The notes beneath the pieces are model-generated. The model did no database searches, was not told the origin of the DNA, and saw only the letters and a program-made list of their open reading frames with translations. Shown here piece by piece: positions 42,714 to 50,950 of a stretch of 64,000 bases of DNA. The stretch's first letter is position 1. Each line of letters opens with the position of its first letter. Both the position numbers and the translations under genes were made by a program. Source of the DNA: Fibrobacter sp. (GTDB lineage Bacteria > Fibrobacterota > Fibrobacteria > Fibrobacterales > Fibrobacteraceae); contig JAFPWY010000012.1 in the NCBI GenBank assembly GCA_017412605.1, positions 186,001-250,000 on the forward strand, read 5' to 3'.

Positions 42714-42742
42714 AAAATAAATTAACGGGGATGCGGAGTCAA
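42714..42742 (-). promoter_or_regulatory. Promoter of the lipoprotein gene at 41137-42681
   Basis: Minus strand TTGACT (-35, 42737-42742), 17-bp spacer, TATTTT (-10, 42714-42719), 32 bp before the ATG. Confidence 0.6.
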
Positions 42743-42801
42743 GGCTTTTCTGACGGAGCCTACAAGGATGCCATCCGGCGTCCTGAAGATAATTTTTCAA
42801 T

Positions 42802-43914
42802 CTAGTCCATCACACAGCGGACAGACAGGGATGCCGATTTGATTTCGTTGGCACCTATCTCCTGGTTGTCAGAAATCAAAAACATCTGGAACACATCTTT
42901 TTCAGAACGTTCAGTGGCGCTCCAGAAAAAGGCCCTGCTACCCTTGTGCCAAAAACTTCCTAATCCAAAAACTCGATTTCCGCTAGGAAGTGCGGAAAAG
43001 CCGTATGCGTCGGTACCGTTTCCTTCGTTATTCCACCCGCTTGCAGATTTAAGATTTGTTCCGGCAATAGACCTGCCGCCAACAGCAACCTTGAGCGAAT
43101 CGAATTCGGCCAATGTCGGTAGGTGCCAATTTTGGGGACAGATGCCACGTACGGGGTATGTAGGCGAACAGTTGTTTTCGTCGCCGCAGCCTTTGCCGTT
43201 TGTCGAGAATACTGCGGCGCTGTCCATGGCGTCTGCCCATGTATATAGGCGACCGTATTCTTCGCATGAGGACTCCTGGTTATCATAGCAAGAGCTATTC
43301 CCTGCCTTGAAATTCAAATTTTCCGCCATCCAGGTCTGTTTTCCGATTTTGACCGTTTTGTAGGTTTTACCATCTCGATCATCTACTATGGTTCCCTTGA
43401 CAACTGTCGATGGTTTGATTGCATTTTCGTTCCATTCAAAAGCATACAAGTCCTCTAGTTCTTGCATGTTCGGTGGATTCATTGTGATTTGAGTAAGGAC
43501 TTCTCCATTCTTATTCTTCAGGATATAGACAATATCCATATTTTTCTCTTTCAGTTTAGAGAAAAAAGCGGGGGTCATTATGTTTTTCTTTTCTCCCTTG
43601 TTGACGGAGATCATCCAGTCAAGATAGATTTGTGTTGAAATATTATTTATCATGGACTCCGTCATCTGGATTTCCCATTTTGAAACATTGTCCTTTGTTA
43701 GCTGTTTTGAAATTAGGAGTTTGTTTGCTTCAAGTGAGATGGTGAAAATTTCTTGTTCTTTCGAGGCTTCATTTTTCTGCTCCATTACGGCCTGCATCTT
43801 CTCAATTATCAATGCAAAATGGGAATCATCCATGCTGCGTGAGCCTCCGCAGGCGATAATGAGTAGGGATGTCCAAGCAAGCAGGACAATAGAAGCTTTT
43901 TTTATTTGTCTCAT
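42802..43914 (-). CDS. Lipoprotein with FISUMP (Fib_succ_major) domain
   Basis: This 370-residue lipoprotein has the lipobox 'LLIIAC'. Its C-terminal 180 residues are a textbook F. succinogenes major paralogous domain: 'DDRDGKTYKTVKIGKQTWMAENLNF', 'CYDNQESSCEEYGRLYTWADAM', 'CPQNWHLPTLAEFDSL', 'GFSALPSGNR' and 'FFWSATERSE...SLSVRCV'. The N-terminal half (residues about 25-180) is helical and not recognised. It is adjacent to and codirectional with the other FISUMP-type lipoprotein but has its own TATATT-like box (about 43951-43956, minus strand) and RBS 'aaggggag'. Confidence 0.92.
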   Translation of the reverse strand: MRQIKKASIVLLAWTSLLIIACGGSRSMDDSHFALIIEKMQAVMEQKNEASKEQEIFTISLEANKLLISKQLTKDNVSKWEIQMTESMINNISTQIYLDWMISVNKGEKKNIMTPAFFSKLKEKNMDIVYILKNKNGEVLTQITMNPPNMQELEDLYAFEWNENAIKPSTVVKGTIVDDRDGKTYKTVKIGKQTWMAENLNFKAGNSSCYDNQESSCEEYGRLYTWADAMDSAAVFSTNGKGCGDENNCSPTYPVRGICPQNWHLPTLAEFDSLKVAVGGRSIAGTNLKSASGWNNEGNGTDAYGFSALPSGNRVFGLGSFWHKGSRAFFWSATERSEKDVFQMFLISDNQEIGANEIKSASLSVRCVMD

Positions 43915-44233
43915 ATAAATCTCCCCTTAAGATGTTTTTTTTTAATATACTTCATTTCAGGTAAAATGAATAAAGAAATTCCGATGGGCTTACAAATTGG
44001 GAAAGTTTTGCTATAGCCCGCCTAAGTGTACGATTGGCCCGGCAGAACCGTTTCCTTTGATGTACTGATGTGCACTATATTCTGGCTTCATGCGATTCTT
44101 TGCGGACCGTTTTGTCTCGACGGCTCGCGGATTGCCTGTAAGTACATGCTCCGTAGCCTTTTTTTTGGCTCTTTCGTTTTTCGCAAGTTGTTGATTTTTA
44201 CTAGATTATGAAACTGAGTATCAAGGATTAGAG
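43915..44233. other. Divergent intergenic region without a supported gene
   Basis: 319 bp between the FISUMP lipoprotein and the MglA-type GTPase. A short open frame at 44026-44211 lacks an RBS and any recognisable pattern. T-rich DNA with 'tagatta' near 44203-44209 may be the promoter of the downstream operon. No repeat or RNA signature was seen. Confidence 0.6.
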
Positions 44234-45223
44234 ATGTCATCTATAAATTTTGCAACACGTGAAATTAGCTGTAAGGTGGTTTATTACGGACCTGGTTTGA
44301 GCGGCAAGACGACAAACTTGCAAGTCATTCACCAGAAGATGCCACAGGACAAGCGCACCGACATGGTTTCGCTTGCTACCGAAGGCGACCGTACCCTGTT
44401 TTTCGACTTTCTTCCTTTGAATCTTGGCGACATTAAGGGCTTCAAGACCCGTTTCCAGTTGTATACGGTTCCCGGTCAGGTTTATTACAACAGTACGCGT
44501 AAGCTTGTTCTTCGCGGTGTCGATGGTATCGTCTTTGTTGCAGACTCCCAGCGTTCCCGCCAGGCGGAAAACATCGAGAGCCTGCAGAACCTCCGCCAGA
44601 ACCTCCAGGATTATGGGATGGATCTGGACGACCTTCCGTTCGTGCTCCAGTACAACAAGCGCGACATGGAAAACGTCTTTACCCTAGACGAGATGAATGC
44701 GGAACTGAACCCCAACAAGGTCCCGTTCTTCCCGGCTACGGCCCACAATGGCAAGGGCGTTGTCACAACGCTCAAGACCATCGCCATGCTTGTTATCGAG
44801 AAGTTTAACGTAAAGCAGGGCTTCCTCCGCAAGGCCGCCGAAAGTGTGAACAACACGGGCGTTCACAGCGTTTCTTTGACCAAGGATGGTGTTTCCGTGG
44901 CCAAGGACCAGCAGCCGCAGCAACAGCAGCCGCCTCGTGCGCCTGCAGCCCCTCCTTCGCCGCCTCCGCAGTCGGAGCGCCCCGCATCTCCATTCCGCAT
45001 GCCGTCGTTTGCGGCAAAGCCGCCTAGCGGTAATGTCTCGTCTAGCGGTGCCAGTTCGGGGTCGGGCTTGTTCCAGAAGGGGGCCACATCGTCCCCGTTC
45101 GGGCGTCCCCGCGCGGTTGCCCCTTCGCGCATGCCTACGTTTGGCCGCGAACTTTCCAAGCCCAATCAGGAGGTCTCGGACGACGATATCGAATTGCGTC
45201 CGTACATCCCGAAGAAGAAGTAG
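44234..45223 (+). CDS. MglA-type small GTPase with Pro/Ser-rich C-terminal tail
   Basis: This 329-residue protein consists of an MglA GTPase (residues 1-195) and a long tail. Nucleotide-binding motifs are '[14 protein letters not shown]' (P-loop), '[31 protein letters not shown]' (the MglA-specific switch region) and 'LQYNKRDM' (NKxD). MglA proteins set cell polarity and drive gliding or secretion-site choice in Myxococcus and relatives. The tail (about 200-329) is rich in Pro, Gln, Ser and Gly ('[20 protein letters not shown]') and ends 'LRPYIPKKK'; ordinary MglA lacks it. First gene of a five- or six-gene operon. Confidence 0.92.
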   Translation: MSSINFATREISCKVVYYGPGLSGKTTNLQVIHQKMPQDKRTDMVSLATEGDRTLFFDFLPLNLGDIKGFKTRFQLYTVPGQVYYNSTRKLVLRGVDGIVFVADSQRSRQAENIESLQNLRQNLQDYGMDLDDLPFVLQYNKRDMENVFTLDEMNAELNPNKVPFFPATAHNGKGVVTTLKTIAMLVIEKFNVKQGFLRKAAESVNNTGVHSVSLTKDGVSVAKDQQPQQQQPPRAPAAPPSPPPQSERPASPFRMPSFAAKPPSGNVSSSGASSGSGLFQKGATSSPFGRPRAVAPSRMPTFGRELSKPNQEVSDDDIELRPYIPKKK

Positions 45224-45259
45224 ACGGTAAAAAGTTTATTTAAGGCGAAAAGGTTTATC

Positions 45260-45679
45260 ATGAGTGATTTTACGATTTATTCGGAAGATGCCGGCAAGGT
45301 CCGCCGTCTTATGCTTGCCTACCAGGCGAGCGTCAAGGCTGAATACGTTGTCCTTTGCCATCGTGACGGTTCCATTATTGCCGAAGTGGGTTCCATCGGA
45401 ACCGACGCGACTCCGCTTGCCGTTCTCAGCACGGCCTCGTTTGACTCCGCCCGCCAGATTGGCATGATGCTCGGCGGCGAGAATTTCCAGTCCGTTTCGT
45501 ACGGCGGCGAGAACCGCTCCATCTATATTGCTCCTGTGGACCAGGCGTTGCTCCTAGTCCAGATCTTCCCGGGTTCGCGCCTTCCGAACCGCATTGAGGA
45601 CTTCAACAAGATGCTTGTCGAAAAGCTGGTCGACGCGGTGCCTGCATTTACCCAGAACACCAGCAGGCTGGTTCGATAG
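45260..45679 (+). CDS. Roadblock/LC7 domain protein, MglB-like
   Basis: This 139-residue roadblock/LC7 protein is the expected GTPase-activating partner of the MglA-type protein 36 bp upstream. It has the compact fold pattern: 'LMLAYQASVKAEYVVLCHRDGSIIAEVG', 'LAVLSTASFDSARQIGMMLG' and 'SIYIAPVDQALLLVQIFP'. Length is typical of MglB. The next gene starts two bases after its stop, which implies coupled translation and links the switch to the membrane proteins that follow. Confidence 0.9.
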   Translation: MSDFTIYSEDAGKVRRLMLAYQASVKAEYVVLCHRDGSIIAEVGSIGTDATPLAVLSTASFDSARQIGMMLGGENFQSVSYGGENRSIYIAPVDQALLLVQIFPGSRLPNRIEDFNKMLVEKLVDAVPAFTQNTSRLVR

Positions 45680-45681
45680 GG

Positions 45682-46149
45682 GTGCTTGTGGCTGGGCTTC
45701 CGCCACTACGTTATCTTAGAAAGACGACAGTGATTGTCATTGTCGTCTTTTTGGCATTCTTGGTGCACCGCATGGTGAATTCCCTGATGGAAAACGAGGT
45801 TGTTCAAGATGTTGCCGAGTCTGAACTGTCGATGGTGCAGAGTGTCATTTGTCGCCACATCGTGAGCGGTTCTCCGTTTGGTCAGGATAGCGTTTTTGAA
45901 GAAAATATCCGTCTCTATTTTTATACGGCCATTCCCAATATAAAGGATTACAAGGACGATACGTTGCTCACGGTCTGGTTCCGTGGGCTCGATACCGTGC
46001 AGACCATCCCTTGCAGCTTGACGGGCGATGTGTGTTTTTCCATGATTGCTCCGTCGTTGCTTCAGCCGGGCGAGTGGAGCGTCGACCTGGTCGACAAGCA
46101 GAAGCTGCTTTCCAGCCGTCAGTTCCGCATCGTACCCGCCGATAGGTAG
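45682..46149 (+). CDS. Single-pass membrane protein with DUF2914-like domain
   Basis: This 155-residue protein has one membrane helix (residues about 14-33, 'KTTVIVIVVFLAFLVHRMV') and an extracytoplasmic domain with 'LLTVWFRGLDTVQTIPCSL' and 'SLLQPGEWSVDLVDKQKLLSSRQFRIV', the pattern of DUF2914 (a small beta-sandwich of unknown role). GTG start, two bases after mglB; the next gene follows by five bases. Its place between a cytoplasmic GTPase module and outer membrane proteins suggests a bridging role, which is inference. Confidence 0.8.
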   Translation: MLVAGLPPLRYLRKTTVIVIVVFLAFLVHRMVNSLMENEVVQDVAESELSMVQSVICRHIVSGSPFGQDSVFEENIRLYFYTAIPNIKDYKDDTLLTVWFRGLDTVQTIPCSLTGDVCFSMIAPSLLQPGEWSVDLVDKQKLLSSRQFRIVPADR

Positions 46150-46154
46150 CACCT

Positions 46155-49028
46155 ATGCGTCTTTCCGTGTGCCTGGCTTTGCTTGCCGCGGGTTGTGCGT
46201 TTGCCTTGGACGTCGATTCCCTTCCAGTCTGGAACCCGGATTACCTTGTTCGTGGTAATGCCCCGCTGTATCCGTCCGATACGACGGATGTTTCCCGCTC
46301 CAAGCTGGAGACGCACGGCTACAAGACGATGCAGGTGACTGTGGGCGACGGCGGAACGCAGGTGGACCAGGAAATGCGCCTGAGTATCCAGGGCTTTTTG
46401 ACGGACGATGTCTACGTGGATGCGCTTCTTTCGGATGTCGACCGCAAGGCGGGGGACCAGACGACAGCTACGTTGCAGGAGGTCGACCAGATTTATTTCA
46501 GGGTGGAATCCCCGCATTTTTTGCTGCACTTGGGCGACTTTACCTGGCACGACGATTCGATGGGCTTGTTCGGTTTTGAACGCTCTACGCTTGGTGCGAT
46601 GGTCGGTGCGCGGGCGGGTTATTCTGAAGTGCGCGGTGCTGTGGGTACGGACGAGGTGGAACGCTATTCAATCACGTTCAATGGCGTGCGCGGCCAGCGC
46701 GAAGGCTATTCGCTTGGGACTGGAGGCAACTATTTGTCCGTGGTTCCCGGTTCCGAAAAAGTTTGGCTCAACGGCGTCGAACTGGTTCGTGGAAAAGATT
46801 ACGTTGTCAATTACGCGGGCGGCCTGCTTGATTTCAAGGGGTCGCTTGTTCCCGGTAACGATGACGAAATCCGCGTGGACTACGATGCCTATGATGAGGA
46901 CAATGTCTACACGATGTATGCCGCGAAGGCCAAGTACCGTCACCCGAATGTGCACATGGACGTGTCCGGATTCAGATTGGAAAACGACGTGGATCGCCTT
47001 AAGCATAATAGCTGGACGGACGACGATTACCGCATGCTGAAAAAAGATGATGGTAGTGAATTTGTTCGTGATGACTCGCTTGGCCAATTGGTTCGGCCCA
47101 CCCGGACGGACCGCATGGGGGCAAGGCTTCGCGTGCAGGGAGACCACCGTTTTTACGCCGATCTCGAAACAGCTATGAGTCGGAAGGATTCCAACACGGT
47201 CTCGCACAAGGTGGATGGTCCTGAAGATCGGGCTTTCCGCTGGTATGTGACTTCTGACTCCTCTTACGGACTTCGCAAGTTCCCCTTGGCGATTTCGGTG
47301 TACGGGAACTATATCGGCGAGGAATTCGGCAGTTCCGAGTTCGTCGGGACCGACCGCGACTGGAATTCGTACAAACTTGTTGACGAGTGGGATTTGGACA
47401 GCAGTGGTATTTCGGGAAATTTGAGGCATGATGAACTCGCCTTGCGTATGAGACTTTGGGATAACCTGTTCTCTACGGTAAAGTGGGGGTACCGCCGTGC
47501 CGATGGCGAGGAATGGAATTCATCCAGGGCGGCCGTTGGCTTTATGCACGATGCCAGATTGGTTCACAGCGAACTGGAACTAGTCCGCGTCGCTTCGGTG
47601 CAGGACCTGGAACGCACTCGCTATCAGGCGACGGCCAATGCGGAGTACAGGCAGGGGCTGGTGCGCCCCTTTGGCGAGATGGATTTCCGCTATACGGAAA
47701 GTGATTCGATTGGCCGGAAAGGGGAGCCCCTGTACGAGGTGGGCTACGGTCGGTCGCTAGGTGGGATTGCCCTAGTGGACGACGGATGGAACGTGCGCGA
47801 GGCGCTGGGAACCAAGCTTGCCAAGAAACGCGAGCGGCTTGCTGCGGATGGCGAGTGGGAAGATTCCCTGGTGACCTATGTGTGGCAGCAGTCCGCCGAT
47901 GCGAACTGGCGCTATCTCCAGCTCAACCACATGCTGCAATACGAGTATTCCAAACTCGAGGAGGAGGGCGATCAGGATGCGTGGGTGGGCGAACTGAACG
48001 CGAACTTCGGAAACAGGAATGAATGCATTAACGGCAGCGTCGCTTACAAGTTGGGCATGACCGAGGAGCAGACTTACGTATCGGTGTACAAGGCGGTGGC
48101 GCCGGGCACGGGCGATGTCCGCTACGACAGCCTGACGGGAGTGTTTATCGAAGGCGTGGACAACGGCAATTTTGTATACGAGGGCAAGGGACGCAATGAT
48201 TCTGTTGGTGCTGTCCTTGCGTCGAATTCCGCATTCAACGCCGATCTGGAATTCCGGCCTGCCTCTGCTTTCGGGATTAGGCACGGATTCTTGCGCGATA
48301 TTGTTTTGGGCGGGTCGTTCGGTTCGGAGGGCGAGGATACAACGGGGCATCACCTTTATTTCCCTCCGGTGACATCTTCCGGGCTCAAGGAGATTACCTC
48401 GGGAACGCTTTCTTGGGAAGGCCGCCTCGAATGGGCGCATCCGCGGGGGATTACGGCATCGTATTCGCCTGGTGCCGATTACGAGAAAACGCTTTCTTCG
48501 TACTCGTATTTCCAGGAGACCTTTTGGCATGAAGGCTCGCTTGGGTACCAGATGACCGAAAACCACTATGTGGGCGCCAATGGGCGGCTTGAAACGGTTG
48601 ATTTGACAGCCCTGCAGGTTCTGAACTGGAAAATTCGCGACGGTTCCCTGCGCTACAGGTACAGCTTCCTTGACGGATTCCACGTGGAGCCCGGGGTGCG
48701 CTACCGCTATGGCGACGGTCACGATAGCTATGGCGACGAATTCGATGCCGATTTGAAGGAAGGTTCGCTGCGTGTCGGCTACGATCGCGATGACAAGGTC
48801 AATGCCTTTGTGCAGTTTGCCGCAGTCCAGATGGAAAGTGGCGGGGACGCCATTCCGTACCAAATGATGTCCGGTTATGGGGAAGGGCGTACGTACAGGC
48901 TCGAGGCGTCCCTGTCGCTGGACTTGAATAAGAATGTGTCCGTGGCTTGCCATTATGTGCTCCGATTCGGCGATGCCGAGGAAAACATCTTCCAGAAACT
49001 GAGTAGCGAGGCGCGTGCCTATTTCTAG
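46155..49028 (+). CDS. Large outer membrane beta-barrel protein of unknown function
   Basis: This 957-residue protein has a signal peptide ('LSVCLALLAAGCAFAL') and the N-terminal features 'MRLSIQGFLTDDVYVDALLSD', 'QEVDQIYFRVESPHFLLHLGDF' and 'EKVWLNGVELVRGKDYVVNYAGGLLDF'. These recur in large surface proteins of Bacteroidota, Chlorobiota and Fibrobacterota, including SprA-like outer membrane proteins. The remaining 650 residues are alternating aromatic/polar strands ending 'RAYF', consistent with a big barrel. It does not show a TonB box or plug. Residues about 180-260 may be an Ig-like periplasmic domain. It is cotranscribed with the MglA/MglB pair and the Omp85-like gene. Confidence 0.85.
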   Translation: MRLSVCLALLAAGCAFALDVDSLPVWNPDYLVRGNAPLYPSDTTDVSRSKLETHGYKTMQVTVGDGGTQVDQEMRLSIQGFLTDDVYVDALLSDVDRKAGDQTTATLQEVDQIYFRVESPHFLLHLGDFTWHDDSMGLFGFERSTLGAMVGARAGYSEVRGAVGTDEVERYSITFNGVRGQREGYSLGTGGNYLSVVPGSEKVWLNGVELVRGKDYVVNYAGGLLDFKGSLVPGNDDEIRVDYDAYDEDNVYTMYAAKAKYRHPNVHMDVSGFRLENDVDRLKHNSWTDDDYRMLKKDDGSEFVRDDSLGQLVRPTRTDRMGARLRVQGDHRFYADLETAMSRKDSNTVSHKVDGPEDRAFRWYVTSDSSYGLRKFPLAISVYGNYIGEEFGSSEFVGTDRDWNSYKLVDEWDLDSSGISGNLRHDELALRMRLWDNLFSTVKWGYRRADGEEWNSSRAAVGFMHDARLVHSELELVRVASVQDLERTRYQATANAEYRQGLVRPFGEMDFRYTESDSIGRKGEPLYEVGYGRSLGGIALVDDGWNVREALGTKLAKKRERLAADGEWEDSLVTYVWQQSADANWRYLQLNHMLQYEYSKLEEEGDQDAWVGELNANFGNRNECINGSVAYKLGMTEEQTYVSVYKAVAPGTGDVRYDSLTGVFIEGVDNGNFVYEGKGRNDSVGAVLASNSAFNADLEFRPASAFGIRHGFLRDIVLGGSFGSEGEDTTGHHLYFPPVTSSGLKEITSGTLSWEGRLEWAHPRGITASYSPGADYEKTLSSYSYFQETFWHEGSLGYQMTENHYVGANGRLETVDLTALQVLNWKIRDGSLRYRYSFLDGFHVEPGVRYRYGDGHDSYGDEFDADLKEGSLRVGYDRDDKVNAFVQFAAVQMESGGDAIPYQMMSGYGEGRTYRLEASLSLDLNKNVSVACHYVLRFGDAEENIFQKLSSEARAYF

Positions 49029-49050
49029 AGGGTATGACGAAGAGGACTTG

Positions 49051-50499
49051 ATGATTGACGTGAATGAAAGACTCCAGATGCGCATGGCTCGCGATTCGCG
49101 GGCGGGGTGGACCTTGTCCGTCCTGCCGTTCCTCGCCGTGCTGCTCCTGGCCGTACTTTCGCACGCCGGCGACAAATGCCGCATCGCAAGCATTGCCTGG
49201 GAAGGCGAACATTCAGAATTTGACGAGGCCCAGATGGCAGGCGTTGTCGGCAAGCCCTGCGAAGCCTGGCTCGTCATGAGGGATAAGCTTGTCGGCTACT
49301 ATGAGAATCACGGCTTTGTCGGTGCGAAGCTGGAAGGTTCGCTCGACAGTGCCGGCATATTGAACCTGGAACTGCAGCGAGGGGTAAGCTATGTCTGGGC
49401 AGGAGCCGAGAACCTGGATTCCAGCGGCACGAAACCTGAGGTGTTCCGCAAGCTGAGCGGAATCGAGGCGGGTGAACCGGTTTCGCTTTCGGACCTGGAG
49501 CGTTCGGAACGCAAGCTTTCTCGCTTGGGCTATTTCGAAAAAACGGCTCCGACCCGACTGTTCCGAGATCCTGTCCGCAATAGGATTTTCCCCGTCTACA
49601 GCATGCGTAAGGCTTCGGTTTCGCAGGCGGAAGGCATGCTGACATATTCCAGCGAAGACGGGGTATGGGACGGCCTGGTGGACGTGAACCTCTACAACAT
49701 CGCCGGTACGGCTCGCGACCTGATTTTGGAAGGCTATACGGGCGACGGCTCCCGCCACATGTCCGGCAGCTACAAGGAACCCTGGGTTCTGGGGACAAAT
49801 TGGAACTTGGTTGTCCGAGGACGATTCGACGAGGAAATGTACGGTGACGACGATGCCGTCGAAAGGGAAATTGTCGGTGAATTGGGCGTGACGCGCGAAA
49901 TCGGCTTTGACTTTACTGTTGGTGTGTTCCTCGGCTTGAGCGAGGACGGCAAGCTTTCTTCGTTCGAGATGTCCTACGTGTCGCTCGACAGGTTCGTGCT
50001 GCCGCGCAGCGGTTGGCGTATCGATGGCAACCTTACGTGGAAGATGGACCGTCCCGATTCCCTGGACAACTTCCTCAAGGCGCATGCCCGCATGGTGAAG
50101 TACATGCCCCTGTACGGCAACTTCATTTCCCGTTTCTCCGGTGCGGCCGGCGGCGTTTTCCCCACCGATGCGACAGTCAAGCGTATGGACCTTTTCTCGC
50201 TGGGCGGCCTCGATTCCTTCAAGGGGATGCAGTACCACATGTTGCGCAGTCGCAGCTACGGCTTCTCCGAGCTGGCGGTCCTTTGGCAGGACGGTTATGA
50301 CTTGAGCATAGAGGTGTTCTACCAGCCGGGTCTGTACCGGCCTATGCCGCCGGGACATGGTTGGGCTCGCGAGCAAGGTTACGGCCTCGGCTTTACGCAG
50401 TATCGCGGCAACTGGAGCGTGAACATCTATTATGCGATGAGAAATGGCGAGAACTATCTTGACGGCATCGTCGGATTTGGCTTGAAAACATTGTTCTGA
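49051..50499 (+). CDS. Omp85/BamA-superfamily outer membrane protein
   Basis: This 482-residue protein has an uncleaved or signal helix at about 21-40 ('LSVLPFLAVLLLAVLSHAG'). One or two POTRA-like domains follow ('KCRIASIAWEGEHSEFDEAQMAGVVGKPC', 'DKLVGYYENHGFVGAKLEG', 'VSLSDLERSERKLSRLGYFEK'), then a C-terminal barrel with 'MDLFSLGGLDSFKGMQYHML', which carries an R/K-G-like motif of the Omp85 L6 loop, ending 'GFGLKTLF'. It is shorter than BamA (about 800), so it is not the general assembly factor and may insert its neighbour specifically. The ATG at 49051 follows an AGAGG site. Confidence 0.85.
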   Translation: MIDVNERLQMRMARDSRAGWTLSVLPFLAVLLLAVLSHAGDKCRIASIAWEGEHSEFDEAQMAGVVGKPCEAWLVMRDKLVGYYENHGFVGAKLEGSLDSAGILNLELQRGVSYVWAGAENLDSSGTKPEVFRKLSGIEAGEPVSLSDLERSERKLSRLGYFEKTAPTRLFRDPVRNRIFPVYSMRKASVSQAEGMLTYSSEDGVWDGLVDVNLYNIAGTARDLILEGYTGDGSRHMSGSYKEPWVLGTNWNLVVRGRFDEEMYGDDDAVEREIVGELGVTREIGFDFTVGVFLGLSEDGKLSSFEMSYVSLDRFVLPRSGWRIDGNLTWKMDRPDSLDNFLKAHARMVKYMPLYGNFISRFSGAAGGVFPTDATVKRMDLFSLGGLDSFKGMQYHMLRSRSYGFSELAVLWQDGYDLSIEVFYQPGLYRPMPPGHGWAREQGYGLGFTQYRGNWSVNIYYAMRNGENYLDGIVGFGLKTLF

Positions 50500-50549
50500 T
50501 GGTGTCGGGACGTGATTCTTTTCCCCTGTGCTTTTACTAAATTCTTCGT

Positions 50550-50816
50550 ATGCTGTGTATTTGTTCCATTTGCAAGAAAACTTTTAACGACAAGGTCGGG
50601 ATGTCCCCGATGCAGAGCAATTTGGCTATCCGTGTGCGCAACAGGGTCGGCAACATCTGTCCGGATTGTCGCGCGGAAATCGCCAAGACCAAGAAGGGGC
50701 GCCGTCGCCTGTTCTTCTACGATTTCAAGATTGCGCTCCGCTGCTTTTTACTCTTGCTCCCTGTATTCCTGATTTTTGCCGGATTGACCGCTTGCCTCGT
50801 ATTTTTCGTGCTGTGA
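50550..50816 (+). CDS. Small zinc-ribbon membrane protein
   Basis: This 88-residue protein has two CxxC pairs ('CSICKKTF' and 'NICPDCRAEI') predicted to bind one zinc ion, then a basic stretch 'TKKGRRRLFFYDFK' and one C-terminal membrane helix ('FLLLLPVFLIFAGLTACLVFFV'). I do not know a family. It is 50 bp downstream of the Omp85-like gene and may be the last gene of that operon. No strong RBS is visible. Confidence 0.7.
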   Translation: MLCICSICKKTFNDKVGMSPMQSNLAIRVRNRVGNICPDCRAEIAKTKKGRRRLFFYDFKIALRCFLLLLPVFLIFAGLTACLVFFVL

Positions 50817-50950
50817 CTGTGCGCTAAATCACATCCTTGCAAATACTTGTTTCTCTAGGGCTGTCTATTGACAACCCGAAAATGCTTTTTTTCTGTTTTT
50901 TGCACGAAATCGGAAAAAACAATCTAGATTCAGGGGAGAGGATGTTTGAT

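Noticed and set aside
44026-44211. Small 61-residue open frame upstream of the MglA-type gene
   Set aside because: No ribosome site, no recognisable pattern and odd composition; it lies in the presumed promoter region of the operon.
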